Positions 34,103 through 42,693 of a stretch of DNA of 64,000 nt are shown here, piece by piece; positions within the stretch are counted from its first letter, which is position 1; every line of letters starts with the position of its first letter. The stretch lies in contig JAYGEG010000067.1 of NCBI GenBank assembly GCA_046582495.1, forward strand, positions 26,321-90,320. Direction: 5' to 3'. Source of the stretch: TMED23 sp913054205 (lineage in GTDB: Bacteria; Pseudomonadota; Alphaproteobacteria; Rhodospirillales; UBA2165). A model generated the notes under the pieces. It was not told the DNA's origin. It saw nothing but the letters and a program-made list of their open reading frames with translations, and ran no database searches. The position numbers were made by a program, and so were the translations under genes.

Positions 34103-34501
34103 ATGGCGATCGAGCGCATCAATCCACCGGAAATCTATCTACCGAATAAGGGCATTTATACTCAAGTTATTAAAGCAACAGGCAGCACGCACGTGTTTTT
34201 GGCCGGCATTGTGCCCTTCGATAATGATCAAAACATCGTCGGGCTTGACGACATGCACGCCCAAGTGAAACAGGTGCTGCGTAATATTGAACACGCGCCA
34301 GTCGCCGCCGGTGCAAAGCCATCCGATGTTGTACGCATTAATGCGCTTGCCACCGATGTTGATCTTTATATCCAAGAAGGTGCGCCGCAGGTCATCGCTT
34401 TTTTTGGCGACACAAAACCAACATCGACGACGTATCAGGTTCAAAGGCTGGTTCATCCCGATTGGCTTATTGAAATTGAAGCAACCGCAATGGTTGATTG
34501 A
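34103..34501 (+). CDS. RidA/YjgF family protein
   Basis: 132-residue protein of the RidA family, which hydrolyses reactive enamine/imine intermediates; pathway-specific members act in pyrimidine and aromatic amine degradation. From ATG 34103 (GGGAG 9 bases upstream) it shows F-L-A-G-I-V-P-F-D, V-L-R-N-I-E-H-A, and V-V-R-I-N-A-L-A-T-D. The family's catalytic Arg region reads S-T-T-Y-Q-V-Q-R-L-V-H-P, not the canonical R-S-x-V of RidA, so it belongs to another Rid subgroup. Located directly upstream of the ABC transporter genes. Confidence 0.85.
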   Translation: MAIERINPPEIYLPNKGIYTQVIKATGSTHVFLAGIVPFDNDQNIVGLDDMHAQVKQVLRNIEHAPVAAGAKPSDVVRINALATDVDLYIQEGAPQVIAFFGDTKPTSTTYQVQRLVHPDWLIEIEATAMVD

Positions 34502-34685
34502 CCTAGAAGCATTAATCTTAATAACCAAATCACATTTTCAGATTAACCTTGATCTCGGTTTCGTGATCAAGTTACAGTCACATATTGAGTACTTAAGTTA
34601 CCCAGCGGTTGTCAAAAATGAGATTAAACTCAGGCAGCGCGCGGTTTGTTTATCGTTTTATCAATCCACACAAGGAGAAAATGGT

Positions 34686-35945
34686 ATGTTCAAGTCTCTA
34701 ACTCACCCCCTACGTATGTTTGTTGTCACGGCCATGATTGCCGCTGCAATGTTATTTGCGCTACCGGCAAATGTTCAGGCCAAAAATCTAAAAATTGGTT
34801 TCAGCATGGCGTTGACCGGACCTTTGGCTGGTGCAGGTAAAGCAGCCCTCATTGCCATGAAAATCTGGAAAGACGACATCAATAAAAAAGGCGGCCTATT
34901 AGGGCGCAAAATTGAATTTGTCTATTATGATGATGCAACGTCGCCCTCCAAGGTGCCCGGCATCTATTCTAAATTGCTGAACGTCGACAAAGTTGATCTC
35001 GTGGTATCCAGTTATGGCACCAACGAAATTTCGCCGGCGATGCCGATCATTATGCGCAAAGGCTTGGTGTTCATGTCTTTGTTTGGCTTGGCAGTGAACG
35101 ACAAGTTCAACTACGACCGCTATTTCCAAATTATGCCAGCGGGTCCTATTCCAAAAGATGACTGGTCTCGTGGCTATTTCAAACTCGCCATGGAGCAAAA
35201 CCCAAAACCGAAATCTATTGCTCTCCTGTCTGAAGACGCAGATTTTGCTTTGAGCGCGGTTGCCGGTGCCAGGCGCCACGCCAAACGTCTCGGCCTAAAA
35301 ATTGTTTATGACAAAACATTCCCGTTCGGCTCCCCCGATGTGACCTCGGTCATGCGGGCAATTATAGCTGCCAAGGCGGATTTGATCTATATCGGATCCT
35401 ATCCCGGCGGCTCGGTTGGTCTTGTCAAAGCGGCTAATGAGTTGGATCTTAAAGCCAAAATGTTCGGCGGCGGCATGGTTGGTTTGCAATTTGCCGGCAT
35501 TCAGAAAAACTTAGGACCGATGCTCAACGGCATCGTCAATTATGATTTCTGGGTACCAGAACCAACTCTTAATTTCCCTGGCGTCAAAGAATTCCTGAAA
35601 AAATATCAGGCGGGTGCCAAGGGTAAAGGTGTTGATCCGTTTGGTCACTATCTGCCGCCTTTCGCCTATTCCTATCTCCAAATTTTGGGCGATGCGGTAA
35701 CGGCAGTCGGTAGCCTCGACCAAAAGAAAATCGCCGCCTACATCCATAAGACGACCTTCAAGACGGTGGTTGGAAATGTGAGCTTCGCCAAGAACGGCGA
35801 ATGGGCAAAAACCCGCACGCTGCAGATTCAATTCCGCGATGTTAAAGCCAATGATATCGCGCAATTTAACAAGCCGGGAAAGCGGATCGTGCTTTATCCC
35901 GATAGTGTTAAATCCGGAAGTATTGTATATCCATATAAGCAGTAG
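34686..35945 (+). CDS. Branched-chain-amino-acid-type ABC transporter, periplasmic binding protein
   Basis: 419 residues from ATG 34686, preceded by AGGAG. It begins with a signal peptide (V-T-A-M-I-A-A-A-M-L-F-A-L-P-A-N-V-Q-A). The mature part follows the LivJ-type (Peripla_BP_6) pattern: L-K-I-G-F-S-M-A-L-T-G-P-L-A-G-A-G-K, K-G-G-L-L-G-R-K-I-E, and V-D-L-V-V-S-S-Y-G-T. The length is greater than LivJ and typical of HAAT-family receptors for aromatic acids, amides or urea. First gene of a complete binding protein / permease / permease / ATPase / ATPase cluster. Confidence 0.92.
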   Translation: MFKSLTHPLRMFVVTAMIAAAMLFALPANVQAKNLKIGFSMALTGPLAGAGKAALIAMKIWKDDINKKGGLLGRKIEFVYYDDATSPSKVPGIYSKLLNVDKVDLVVSSYGTNEISPAMPIIMRKGLVFMSLFGLAVNDKFNYDRYFQIMPAGPIPKDDWSRGYFKLAMEQNPKPKSIALLSEDADFALSAVAGARRHAKRLGLKIVYDKTFPFGSPDVTSVMRAIIAAKADLIYIGSYPGGSVGLVKAANELDLKAKMFGGGMVGLQFAGIQKNLGPMLNGIVNYDFWVPEPTLNFPGVKEFLKKYQAGAKGKGVDPFGHYLPPFAYSYLQILGDAVTAVGSLDQKKIAAYIHKTTFKTVVGNVSFAKNGEWAKTRTLQIQFRDVKANDIAQFNKPGKRIVLYPDSVKSGSIVYPYKQ

Positions 35946-36008
35946 ATAATAGCTGCAGTTTAAATATCGTATTAGTTCAACACCAAGGTAACAGGGGCCC
36001 GCATAACA

Positions 36009-36884
36009 GTGTTTACAGTTGATTTATTATTAAACGCTGTTTTTGCGGGCCTTATGCTTGGTGCGTTTTATGCGGCGGTGGCGCTCGGCTTGTCGATTGC
36101 TTTTGGCCAGCTCGACATCGTCAACATTGCGCATCCGACATTCGTTATTATGGGTTCCTTCGTTGCATACATTCTCAATGAAAATTTCGGCATTGATCCG
36201 GTTCTCATCGGCGTTGTATTTGTGCCGGTTTTTTATTTTATAGGCACAAACCTTTACCGATTTTACTATGTTAGCTTCGAGCGCACCAGCCAGGAATCTC
36301 TCAGCGGGCTCGCCTTCTTTTTCGGCCTTATGTTCATTATCGAGGTTCTCTTGATCCTGACGTTCGGCGTTGATTACCGGCTCGTAAGTGCGCCCTATAT
36401 CGGCAAGACATTGCATATTGGTGTTCTCGACCTGCCTTACAGGATGCTGGTTCCTGCAATTGCCGCCTCCATTATGACCGGCGCAGTTGTTTTATACATG
36501 AGCAAGACGTTTATGGGAAAAGCCATACTGGCGGTTTCCCAAGATAGCCTCGCGTTGCAGCTCATGGGCGCTAATCCCCTGAAGGTAAAACGCGTGGCCA
36601 TGGGGATCGCGATTGCCTCTGCGGCTCTCGCCGGCGCGCTGTTGATCATCATTCAACCGGTCGAGCCGTCGGTTGGCAGGCTCTATATCGGCCGAATTTT
36701 CGCCATCGTCGTTCTCGGCGGCATGGGCAGTATCAGTGGCACCTTTCTCGCCGCTATTTTAATTGGTGTGGTCGAAAGCTTCATTGCCACTTTTTATGGC
36801 CCGTCATGGGCACCGGCAGTCGGTTTCAGCATCCTTCTTTTAACCTTGGCTCTCCGGCCACAAGGAATATTTGGCAGGGCTTAA
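36009..36884 (+). CDS. ABC transporter permease, LivH type
   Basis: 291-residue inner-membrane permease with about eight hydrophobic helices, starting at GTG 36009. LivH-family marks are G-A-F-Y-A-A-V-A-L-G-L-S-I-A-F-G near the start and the late coupling loop V-V-L-G-G-M-G-S-I-S-G-T. Partner of the LivM-type permease, whose ATG overlaps this stop (TAATG). Confidence 0.93.
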   Translation: MFTVDLLLNAVFAGLMLGAFYAAVALGLSIAFGQLDIVNIAHPTFVIMGSFVAYILNENFGIDPVLIGVVFVPVFYFIGTNLYRFYYVSFERTSQESLSGLAFFFGLMFIIEVLLILTFGVDYRLVSAPYIGKTLHIGVLDLPYRMLVPAIAASIMTGAVVLYMSKTFMGKAILAVSQDSLALQLMGANPLKVKRVAMGIAIASAALAGALLIIIQPVEPSVGRLYIGRIFAIVVLGGMGSISGTFLAAILIGVVESFIATFYGPSWAPAVGFSILLLTLALRPQGIFGRA

Positions 36885-37837
36885 TGAAGATAGATAAATT
36901 CTGGATATCGGTCATTGTCATCCTCATCGCCGGGTTCGCCTTTACCAAAATCGCCGACAATGAGTTTTATTTCTTTACCACCTACGTCGTCCTGCAAGGC
37001 CTGGTGATGGCGGTGGCGTGGAATATTCTGGGCGGTTTCACCGGCTACGTAAATTTTGGCAGCGCCGGGTTTTTCGCTGTTGGCGTCTATACGACAGTCG
37101 CCTTAAACAAGGCGTTCGCGCTGCCGTTACCGATTTTGATTTTGGCCGCTGGCGTTATTTGCGGGCTTTTAGGTTTGGCGGCGGGGTACCTCACCCTTCG
37201 GCTAAAAGGCGTTTATTTCGCAATCGCTACCCTGGCCACCGCGTTGGTATTCGAAACGATTATCTACAATTGGAAATATGTCGGCGGCGGTGCCGGCACC
37301 TACGTTCTTCAGCCTAAAGGCTCCTTTATTTTCGACAACTACATCGAGCTTTTATTTATGTTGATGCTCGTCATTGCCGTTGCTGCGACGGCGATCTCGC
37401 GATATCTCAGCTCATCGCGTTTAGGACAGGGTTTAACAGCGGTCCGTGACGATGAGGTCGCCGCTGAATGTATGGGTGTTCCGACGCTCAAATTGAAATT
37501 GATTTCGACGACAACGATGGGCGCTCTGATGGGCATCGCTGGGGCACCCTTTCCATTTTTTGTGACCTTCGTCGATCCTGTTTCTGCCTTTGCATTGGTC
37601 ATCGCCGTCAATGCCATCGCCATGCCGATGATTGGCGGCACGGCGGTTTGGTACGGCCCGGTGATTGGCGCGCTGCTTCTTGGCGTTGTCCAGGAAACAG
37701 CGACTGTGACCATTTCCTCCGAGCTCAATCTGCTCATTGTCGGCGTCATGCTGGTGCTGTTTATCACGCTGGCACCACGTGGCATTGTCGGCTTGGTGGA
37801 GGATTACAAAAAAAGGAAGGGCCTGAAAAATGGCTGA
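36884..37837 (+). CDS. ABC transporter permease, LivM type
   Basis: 317 residues from ATG 36884, coupled to the LivH stop. LivM-family signatures are W-N-I-L-G-G-F-T-G-Y-V-N-F-G, G-V-Y-F-A-I-A-T-L, and L-T-A-V-R-D-D-E-V-A-A-E-C-M-G (the EAA-like loop touching the ATPase). An upstream frame start (36806) would lie inside the LivH gene. It overlaps the LivG gene by eight bases. Confidence 0.93.
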   Translation: MKIDKFWISVIVILIAGFAFTKIADNEFYFFTTYVVLQGLVMAVAWNILGGFTGYVNFGSAGFFAVGVYTTVALNKAFALPLPILILAAGVICGLLGLAAGYLTLRLKGVYFAIATLATALVFETIIYNWKYVGGGAGTYVLQPKGSFIFDNYIELLFMLMLVIAVAATAISRYLSSSRLGQGLTAVRDDEVAAECMGVPTLKLKLISTTTMGALMGIAGAPFPFFVTFVDPVSAFALVIAVNAIAMPMIGGTAVWYGPVIGALLLGVVQETATVTISSELNLLIVGVMLVLFITLAPRGIVGLVEDYKKRKGLKNG

Positions 37838-38555
37838 AACTGTCCTCGAAGTTACTGATTTAACCAAGCGCTTCGGCGGCTTTGTAGCGTTGGATTCCGT
37901 CAGCCTTCATTTAGATAAAGGTGAGCGGCTTGGATTGATCGGACCCAATGGGTCCGGAAAAACGACCATGATCAATTGCATCTCAGGCGCGCTTTTTAAT
38001 GATGAAGGAAAAGTTGAATTTGAAGGCAAGGATATCACCTCCCTGCCGGCCCATAAACGCGCTCACATGGGGATTGCCCGGAGTTTTCAAATTCCAAAGC
38101 CGTTTAAAAGCATGACGGTACTGGAAAATTTATGCATCCCGCTGGAATTTGCCGCGTGGGATCGGGCGGACCACCGCCACATCAATGAACAGGCGATGGA
38201 AATTCTTGAAACGATCAAATTCGCTGATCGTGCGCACGAAAATTCAGGTAATTTGACCCAGGTAGATATGCGAAAATTGGAGCTCGCACGTGCCCTCGCA
38301 GCTAAGCCGACCTTGCTCGTATCGGATGAAGCCATGGCTGGCCTGTCCAGTTCCGAAGTCGACGAAATACTTGAAATACTGATGGGGCTGAATGAGCAAG
38401 GCGTCGCCGTCATCATGATCGAACACATCATGCGCGCGGTGATGCGGTATTCGGAGCGAATTGTCGTGCTCGACGCCGGTAAAAAAATTGCCGACGGCGC
38501 GCCCGACGACATCATCCACAATCCAGACGTGGAAAGGGCTTATTTTGGGGAATAG
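37830..38555 (+). CDS. ABC transporter ATP-binding protein, LivG type
   Basis: 241-residue ATPase with Walker A G-P-N-G-S-G-K-T-T and G-I-A-R-S-F-Q-I-P-K (Q-loop region, LivG-specific). The Walker B region reads L-L-V-S-D-E-A-M-A-G-L, and the switch His is in I-E-H-I-M. The ABC signature appears altered: where L-S-G-G-Q is expected, the sequence reads L-T-Q-V-D-M-R-K-L-E-L-A-R-A, close to the L-P-Y-G-x-Q-R-R form of LivG but lacking its glycine. The Walker B start also has S where many have D. Hydrolysis may depend mostly on the LivF partner. Confidence 0.9.
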   Translation: MAETVLEVTDLTKRFGGFVALDSVSLHLDKGERLGLIGPNGSGKTTMINCISGALFNDEGKVEFEGKDITSLPAHKRAHMGIARSFQIPKPFKSMTVLENLCIPLEFAAWDRADHRHINEQAMEILETIKFADRAHENSGNLTQVDMRKLELARALAAKPTLLVSDEAMAGLSSSEVDEILEILMGLNEQGVAVIMIEHIMRAVMRYSERIVVLDAGKKIADGAPDDIIHNPDVERAYFGE

Positions 38556-39276
38556 CATCACCGTCAAAGATGTTGAAGCCGGCTATGGATCGGTCCACGT
38601 ACTGCACGGCGTCTCGATCAATGTGAGCGATGGTGAAACCGTTGTCCTGCTCGGCTCGAATGGCAATGGAAAGTCGACGCTGATTAAATGCATTACGGGA
38701 TTGGTGGAACCCTCCTCAGGCGAAATTACCGCCGAGATCGATGGTGTAACCACCAATTTGGTCGGCAAAGCCCCCGAGGAAATCGTTGATTTGGGAATCG
38801 CGCTGGTACCCGAAGGCCGGCGGTTGTTTCCTTCACTTACTGTCGAGGAGAATTTGACCCTCGGAGCCTACCGGCCTGATGCCCGCGCCAAGATCGATGA
38901 AAACCTCAAATTTGTCTTTGAGACATTTCCAAGATTGGAAGAACGGCGCAAACAATTGGCCGGCAGCATGTCTGGCGGCGAACAGCAGATGGTTGCCGTC
39001 GCCCGCGCGCTGATGTCCGATCCAAAGATTTTGCTGATTGACGAACCATCCGTTGGTTTAGCCCCGATTCTTGTGAGCCAAATGATTGCTAAGATTAAAG
39101 AATTGAAAGAGCTTAAAAATCTAACCATTCTGATGGCCGAGCAAAATTTCAATCAAGCCATCAAGATTGCTGATCGTGGCTATATCATTGTCCACGGACA
39201 GATTGAATTCGAAGGCAAAGACACCGCCGCTCTTGAAAATAACGATATGATCAAACAATATTATCTCGGTGTTTAA
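38545..39276 (+). CDS. ABC transporter ATP-binding protein, LivF type
   Basis: 243 residues from TTG 38545, overlapping the LivG stop; the frame is open further upstream but that part lies in LivG. Walker A is G-S-N-G-N-G-K-S-T, the Q-loop region has V-P-E-G-R-R-L-F-P-S-L-T-V. The signature is S-M-S-G-G-E-Q-Q-M and Walker B is I-L-L-I-D-E-P-S-V-G-L-A-P. All motifs are intact. The last gene of the ABC operon; no clear terminator follows. Confidence 0.92.
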   Translation: MGNSITVKDVEAGYGSVHVLHGVSINVSDGETVVLLGSNGNGKSTLIKCITGLVEPSSGEITAEIDGVTTNLVGKAPEEIVDLGIALVPEGRRLFPSLTVEENLTLGAYRPDARAKIDENLKFVFETFPRLEERRKQLAGSMSGGEQQMVAVARALMSDPKILLIDEPSVGLAPILVSQMIAKIKELKELKNLTILMAEQNFNQAIKIADRGYIIVHGQIEFEGKDTAALENNDMIKQYYLGV

Positions 39277-39435
39277 ATAAAAATTCCCCTAAGATTTACG
39301 TGCCTCATCTTGAATCATGGCCGGTTGCAGCCACAGCACCAATTAGTGCGTCGCAACAGGCATTGCACAGAACCGCTTGATTTATTAAGGTCCGCCCACT
39401 TTTAAAAACAAATGAATTTAAGGAACGAAAAGACA

Positions 39436-40071
39436 ATGATCGATTTATATACGTGGTTCACCCCAAATGGCCGCAAAGTATCTATTATGTTGGAAGAAAC
39501 CGGCATCGAATACGAGGTTCATCCAATCGCCATCGGCAAAGGCGAGCAAAATGATCCTGAATTCCTGAAAATTGGCCCGAATAATAAAATTCCTGTCATT
39601 GTCGACCGTGATAGTGGTCTTTCGATCATGGAATCCGGGGCCATCCTTCAATACCTCGCCAAAAAATCCGGCCAGTTTATGCCGACCGAAGGTGATGATT
39701 ATTGGAAAATGCAGGAATGGCTGATGTTCCAAATGGCGAGTGTCGGCCCGATGTTTGGTCAAGTGCACACCTTTGTGCGTTATCAGGAAGGTAAAAACGT
39801 TGAGGCCTCTGAACGCTACCTCAACGAAACCAAACGCATTTATGTTGTGATGGACAAACATCTTGCGGAGCGCGAATATTTCCTCGATTGGGGCTATTCC
39901 ATCGTCGATATCGCAATTTTCCCATGGGTGGGTCGCTGTGACTGGCAAACCATTGATCTCAACGAATATGAGAACGTCAAAAAATGGTATCTCAATGTGA
40001 AAGAACGTCCAGCCGTCATTCGGGGTTGGAATGTTCCGGAAAATGATCAACCAATGCCAATGCCGGCGTAA
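39436..40071 (+). CDS. Glutathione S-transferase family protein
   Basis: 211 residues from ATG 39436 with the YfcG/Ure2p-like pattern. The N-terminal thioredoxin fold has L-Y-T-W-F-T-P-N-G-R-K-V-S-I (Asn in the usual active position), K-I-P-V-I-V-D, and E-S-G-A-I-L-Q-Y-L (glutathione-binding E-S). A helical C-terminal domain has S-I-V-D-I-A-I-F-P-W-V. Such proteins act as disulfide-bond reductases or in ring cleavage of aromatics. It precedes the DUF1330 gene by 17 bp. Confidence 0.9.
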   Translation: MIDLYTWFTPNGRKVSIMLEETGIEYEVHPIAIGKGEQNDPEFLKIGPNNKIPVIVDRDSGLSIMESGAILQYLAKKSGQFMPTEGDDYWKMQEWLMFQMASVGPMFGQVHTFVRYQEGKNVEASERYLNETKRIYVVMDKHLAEREYFLDWGYSIVDIAIFPWVGRCDWQTIDLNEYENVKKWYLNVKERPAVIRGWNVPENDQPMPMPA

Positions 40072-40088
40072 CTCAGAGGAGATTTGTA

Positions 40089-40397
40089 ATGACTGCTTAT
40101 TGGATGGCGCGTTCAAAAATAAATACGCCGGAAAATTATTCAAAATACACGGCGTTGGTTGGCGATATTTTGAAAAAATACGGCGGCAAGCCACTGTCGA
40201 GAGGCGGCAAATTTCAAATGATGGAAGGCCCGGATTATTTCGAGCGCTTTGTTATTGTTGAATTTCCAACCTTCGAAGATGCCGTTGCCTGCTTTGAATC
40301 GGATGAATACCAAGCTGCGGCAGAACATCGTCGCGACGGTTCCGGTGAAGTTGAGACCGTCATTATGGATGCGACGGACGGCATGGGCGCAAATTAA
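40089..40397 (+). CDS. DUF1330 family protein
   Basis: 102-residue ferredoxin-like (dimeric alpha-beta barrel) protein with the DUF1330 pattern M-T-A-Y-W-M-A-R, F-E-R-F-V-I-V-E-F-P-T, and A-C-F-E-S-D-E-Y. Function unknown; members are often found in catabolic operons. Shares an operon with the GST and is followed by a terminator. Confidence 0.85.
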   Translation: MTAYWMARSKINTPENYSKYTALVGDILKKYGGKPLSRGGKFQMMEGPDYFERFVIVEFPTFEDAVACFESDEYQAAAEHRRDGSGEVETVIMDATDGMGAN

Positions 40398-40424
40398 TCC
40401 ACCCAAAAAATCAAAATCGAACAT

Positions 40425-40459
40425 GGCGGCCCGGCTTATTTTTCGTGGCCGCCTTTTTT
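40425..40459 (+). terminator. Rho-independent terminator after DUF1330
   Basis: GGCGGCC (40425-40431) pairs with GGCCGCC (40447-40453) across a 15-base loop, followed by six T. It separates the GST/DUF1330 unit from the TRAP operon promoter. Confidence 0.75.
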
Positions 40460-40469
40460 GCTTAAAAGG

Positions 40470-40483
40470 TGATCAAATGATCA
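40470..40483. promoter_or_regulatory. TetR-type operator, site A: TGATCAAATGATCA
   Basis: Perfect inverted repeat of TGATCA with a two-base spacer, 124-137 bp upstream of dctQ. Identical (up to strand) to sites at 45232 and 51266. The latter lies in the tetR upstream region, so the regulator at 51396 is the likely binding protein. Confidence 0.7.
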
Positions 40484-40546
40484 TTAACGCTAGCAATATT
40501 GTGAAAACTCGTTAGAAATATAATCCTTGTTACTAATGGGATAGAT

Positions 40547-40560
40547 GTCTTATAGAAGAC
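40547..40560. promoter_or_regulatory. Inverted repeat GTCTTATAGAAGAC upstream of dctQ
   Basis: Arms GTCTT/AAGAC around ATAG, 47-60 bp upstream of the dctQ ATG. The same 15 bases (with the next C) recur upstream of tctC at 52148-52162, and a close variant lies upstream of the signal-less binding protein. Confidence 0.6.
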
Positions 40561-40606
40561 CACAGGAATAAAAATTAAAAAATACAGAGAGGTAATTGGG
40601 AGCTAC

Positions 40607-41158
40607 ATGTCTAGTGAATTACCGGCTTGGGAGGCTAAAATTGAGGGCGTCGCTGAGTCTTTTGCAAAAACGCTGAACATTATTTCAGGCGTTTGGTTGT
40701 CTTCAATCGCACTGTTAATTTTATATGATGTGATTGGCCGAGAAGCCTTTGGCATACCCTTCCACGGCACCAATGAGATTGTCTCCAATTCTGTGCTCTC
40801 CATTTTGATGCTCCAACTACCGTTAGCGATCTTGAACCGCAGCTCTTTAAGGACAACCATTCTCTACGGCAAATTGGGTCCTCGCGGCAAAAGCATCATT
40901 GAAGCTGTATCATACTTTTTTGCAGCCCTGCTATTTCTTGGTATTGGCTTTGGCGGCTGGGATAATATGATCGAGGCCTGGGACATTCTCGAACTTGAAG
41001 GATCCGGTGTTGTTGAAATTCCGGTTTATCCGATCCGCTCGTTGGTCGTCATCATTGGCTTCATCGGCTCATTTGTCTGCTCATTAATGGTCTATCACGC
41101 GCTAAAAAGACCGGAAGACTTTGCCGAGGAAGTTGCTGTTGAAGAAATGGGTGAATAA
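40607..41158 (+). CDS. TRAP transporter small permease (DctQ)
   Basis: 183-residue inner-membrane subunit with four predicted helices. The family segment R-E-A-F-G-I-P-F-H-G-T-N-E-I follows helix 1, and V-Y-P-I-R-S-L-V lies before the last helix. GGGAG precedes ATG 40607. It works with the DctM gene 75 bp downstream to import an organic acid using the sodium gradient. Confidence 0.9.
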   Translation: MSSELPAWEAKIEGVAESFAKTLNIISGVWLSSIALLILYDVIGREAFGIPFHGTNEIVSNSVLSILMLQLPLAILNRSSLRTTILYGKLGPRGKSIIEAVSYFFAALLFLGIGFGGWDNMIEAWDILELEGSGVVEIPVYPIRSLVVIIGFIGSFVCSLMVYHALKRPEDFAEEVAVEEMGE

Positions 41159-41233
41159 CACCACTAAAAGAAATTAGGGGAGGAACAGCCGGCCATTTAC
41201 TTTGACCTGATCGGGTGTCTTTAAAATAATCAC

Positions 41234-42571
41234 ATGGAATTTGACCAAACTACAATCTTATTAGGCATGTTTGCCATTATGCTGACCGGCATATTGATTG
41301 GCATCCACATCGCCTTCGCCTTCGCGATTACCGCTCTCGTCGGCAATATTCTGATTTTCGGTGATGGTGATTTACAAGAAGGGTTGGACATTGCTATCAA
41401 CGGTCTTGGCAGTGTGGCCTATGAATATCTTCGCAGTGAAGTTTTTGCCGCCATTCCGCTGTTTATGCTGCTGGGTGACTTTGTCAATAAATCCGGCTCC
41501 GCCCGCGATCTCTATAAATTAATCAATCACTCGATGAAATTTATTCCGGGCCGCCTGGCCGTCGCGACAGTGGCTGGTAACACCGTCTTTGCCGCGGTGA
41601 CAGGAGTTAGTATTGCCGCCGCCGCTGCCTTTAGCCGCATTGCCTATCCACAAATGCGATTTCATGGCTATAACCGTCAGTTTGCCCTCGGCTCAGTTGC
41701 CGGTAGCGCCTGTCTCGGCATGATCATTCCGCCAAGTGTGTTGCTGATCGTTTGGGGCATTATTGCCGAGAAATCTATATCGCAGTTGTTCATCGCTGGT
41801 GCGATCCCGGGTTTGGTCTTGGCATCATTCTTTATGGTTTACATCACCCTCTCCGTAACTCTTAAGCCAGAAATAGCACCAAAATTTGCAGAATCGGCAG
41901 AACAAAGTACGTTGACGGTACCCGAAATTTTCAGTGGCATCGGCATTGGTCTGTTGATCGTATTGATTATGGGCGGCATTTGGGGCGGCTTGTTTACGCC
42001 TTCTGAAGCGGCTGGCGTTGGCGCAGCGGGTGCCATGGTGCTCGGTGTCTTAAAAGGCATGCGGGCAAAACAATTGGCCATCGCGATTGTCGATTCAGGT
42101 AAAACTGCTGCACCGATCATGTTCCTGCTTTTAACGGCAAATATGTATGCGAAGTTTATGGAAGCCGCTGGCATGTCCGAGCTGATCCGGAATACTTTTG
42201 AGCATTACAGCTTGGGCCCAACCGGCATTGTCGTTGTTATCATTTTAATCTGGTTGTTACTTGGCATGATTTTAGATTCGATCTCGATCATCTTGATCAC
42301 CGTGCCGATTTTTGCTCCTTTGACGGAAGGTTTTTTCGACCCAATTGCCTTTGCCATTTTCGGTATTCTAGTAATTGAGGCAGGCCTGTTGACCCCGCCC
42401 TTTGGACTGCTGGTTTATACGGTGAAGAGTTCGATTGACGATAAACAGGCGACACTTTCTGAAATTTTCAAAGGCTCCATCCCCTATTGGATGCTCATGC
42501 TCGTTGTTATGTTGATGATATGGCGTTGGCCTGAAATCGCAACATGGCTGCCCACCCTGATGTTGAGTTAG
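41234..42571 (+). CDS. TRAP transporter large permease (DctM)
   Basis: 445-residue permease with about twelve hydrophobic helices. DctM marks are E-V-F-A-A-I-P-L-F-M-L-L-G-D-F-V, A-V-T-G-V-S-I-A-A-A-A-A-F, and G-S-A-C-L-G-M-I-I-P-P-S-V. The late E-A-G-L-L-T-P-P-F-G is also characteristic. No strong ribosome-binding site is seen right at the ATG, but GGGGAGGAAC lies about 50 bases upstream. Followed by two tandem binding-protein genes. Confidence 0.93.
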   Translation: MEFDQTTILLGMFAIMLTGILIGIHIAFAFAITALVGNILIFGDGDLQEGLDIAINGLGSVAYEYLRSEVFAAIPLFMLLGDFVNKSGSARDLYKLINHSMKFIPGRLAVATVAGNTVFAAVTGVSIAAAAAFSRIAYPQMRFHGYNRQFALGSVAGSACLGMIIPPSVLLIVWGIIAEKSISQLFIAGAIPGLVLASFFMVYITLSVTLKPEIAPKFAESAEQSTLTVPEIFSGIGIGLLIVLIMGGIWGGLFTPSEAAGVGAAGAMVLGVLKGMRAKQLAIAIVDSGKTAAPIMFLLLTANMYAKFMEAAGMSELIRNTFEHYSLGPTGIVVVIILIWLLLGMILDSISIILITVPIFAPLTEGFFDPIAFAIFGILVIEAGLLTPPFGLLVYTVKSSIDDKQATLSEIFKGSIPYWMLMLVVMLMIWRWPEIATWLPTLMLS

Positions 42572-42693
42572 GGGCATATTTCACTATTCGAACACATTCC
42601 ACGTCTATCCATTGATATTAAAAATTACCACGCTGACCCGCTGTGCTAGTGGATTTAGGGTCATAAACTTACTTTAAATTGGTAGAATTTGAA

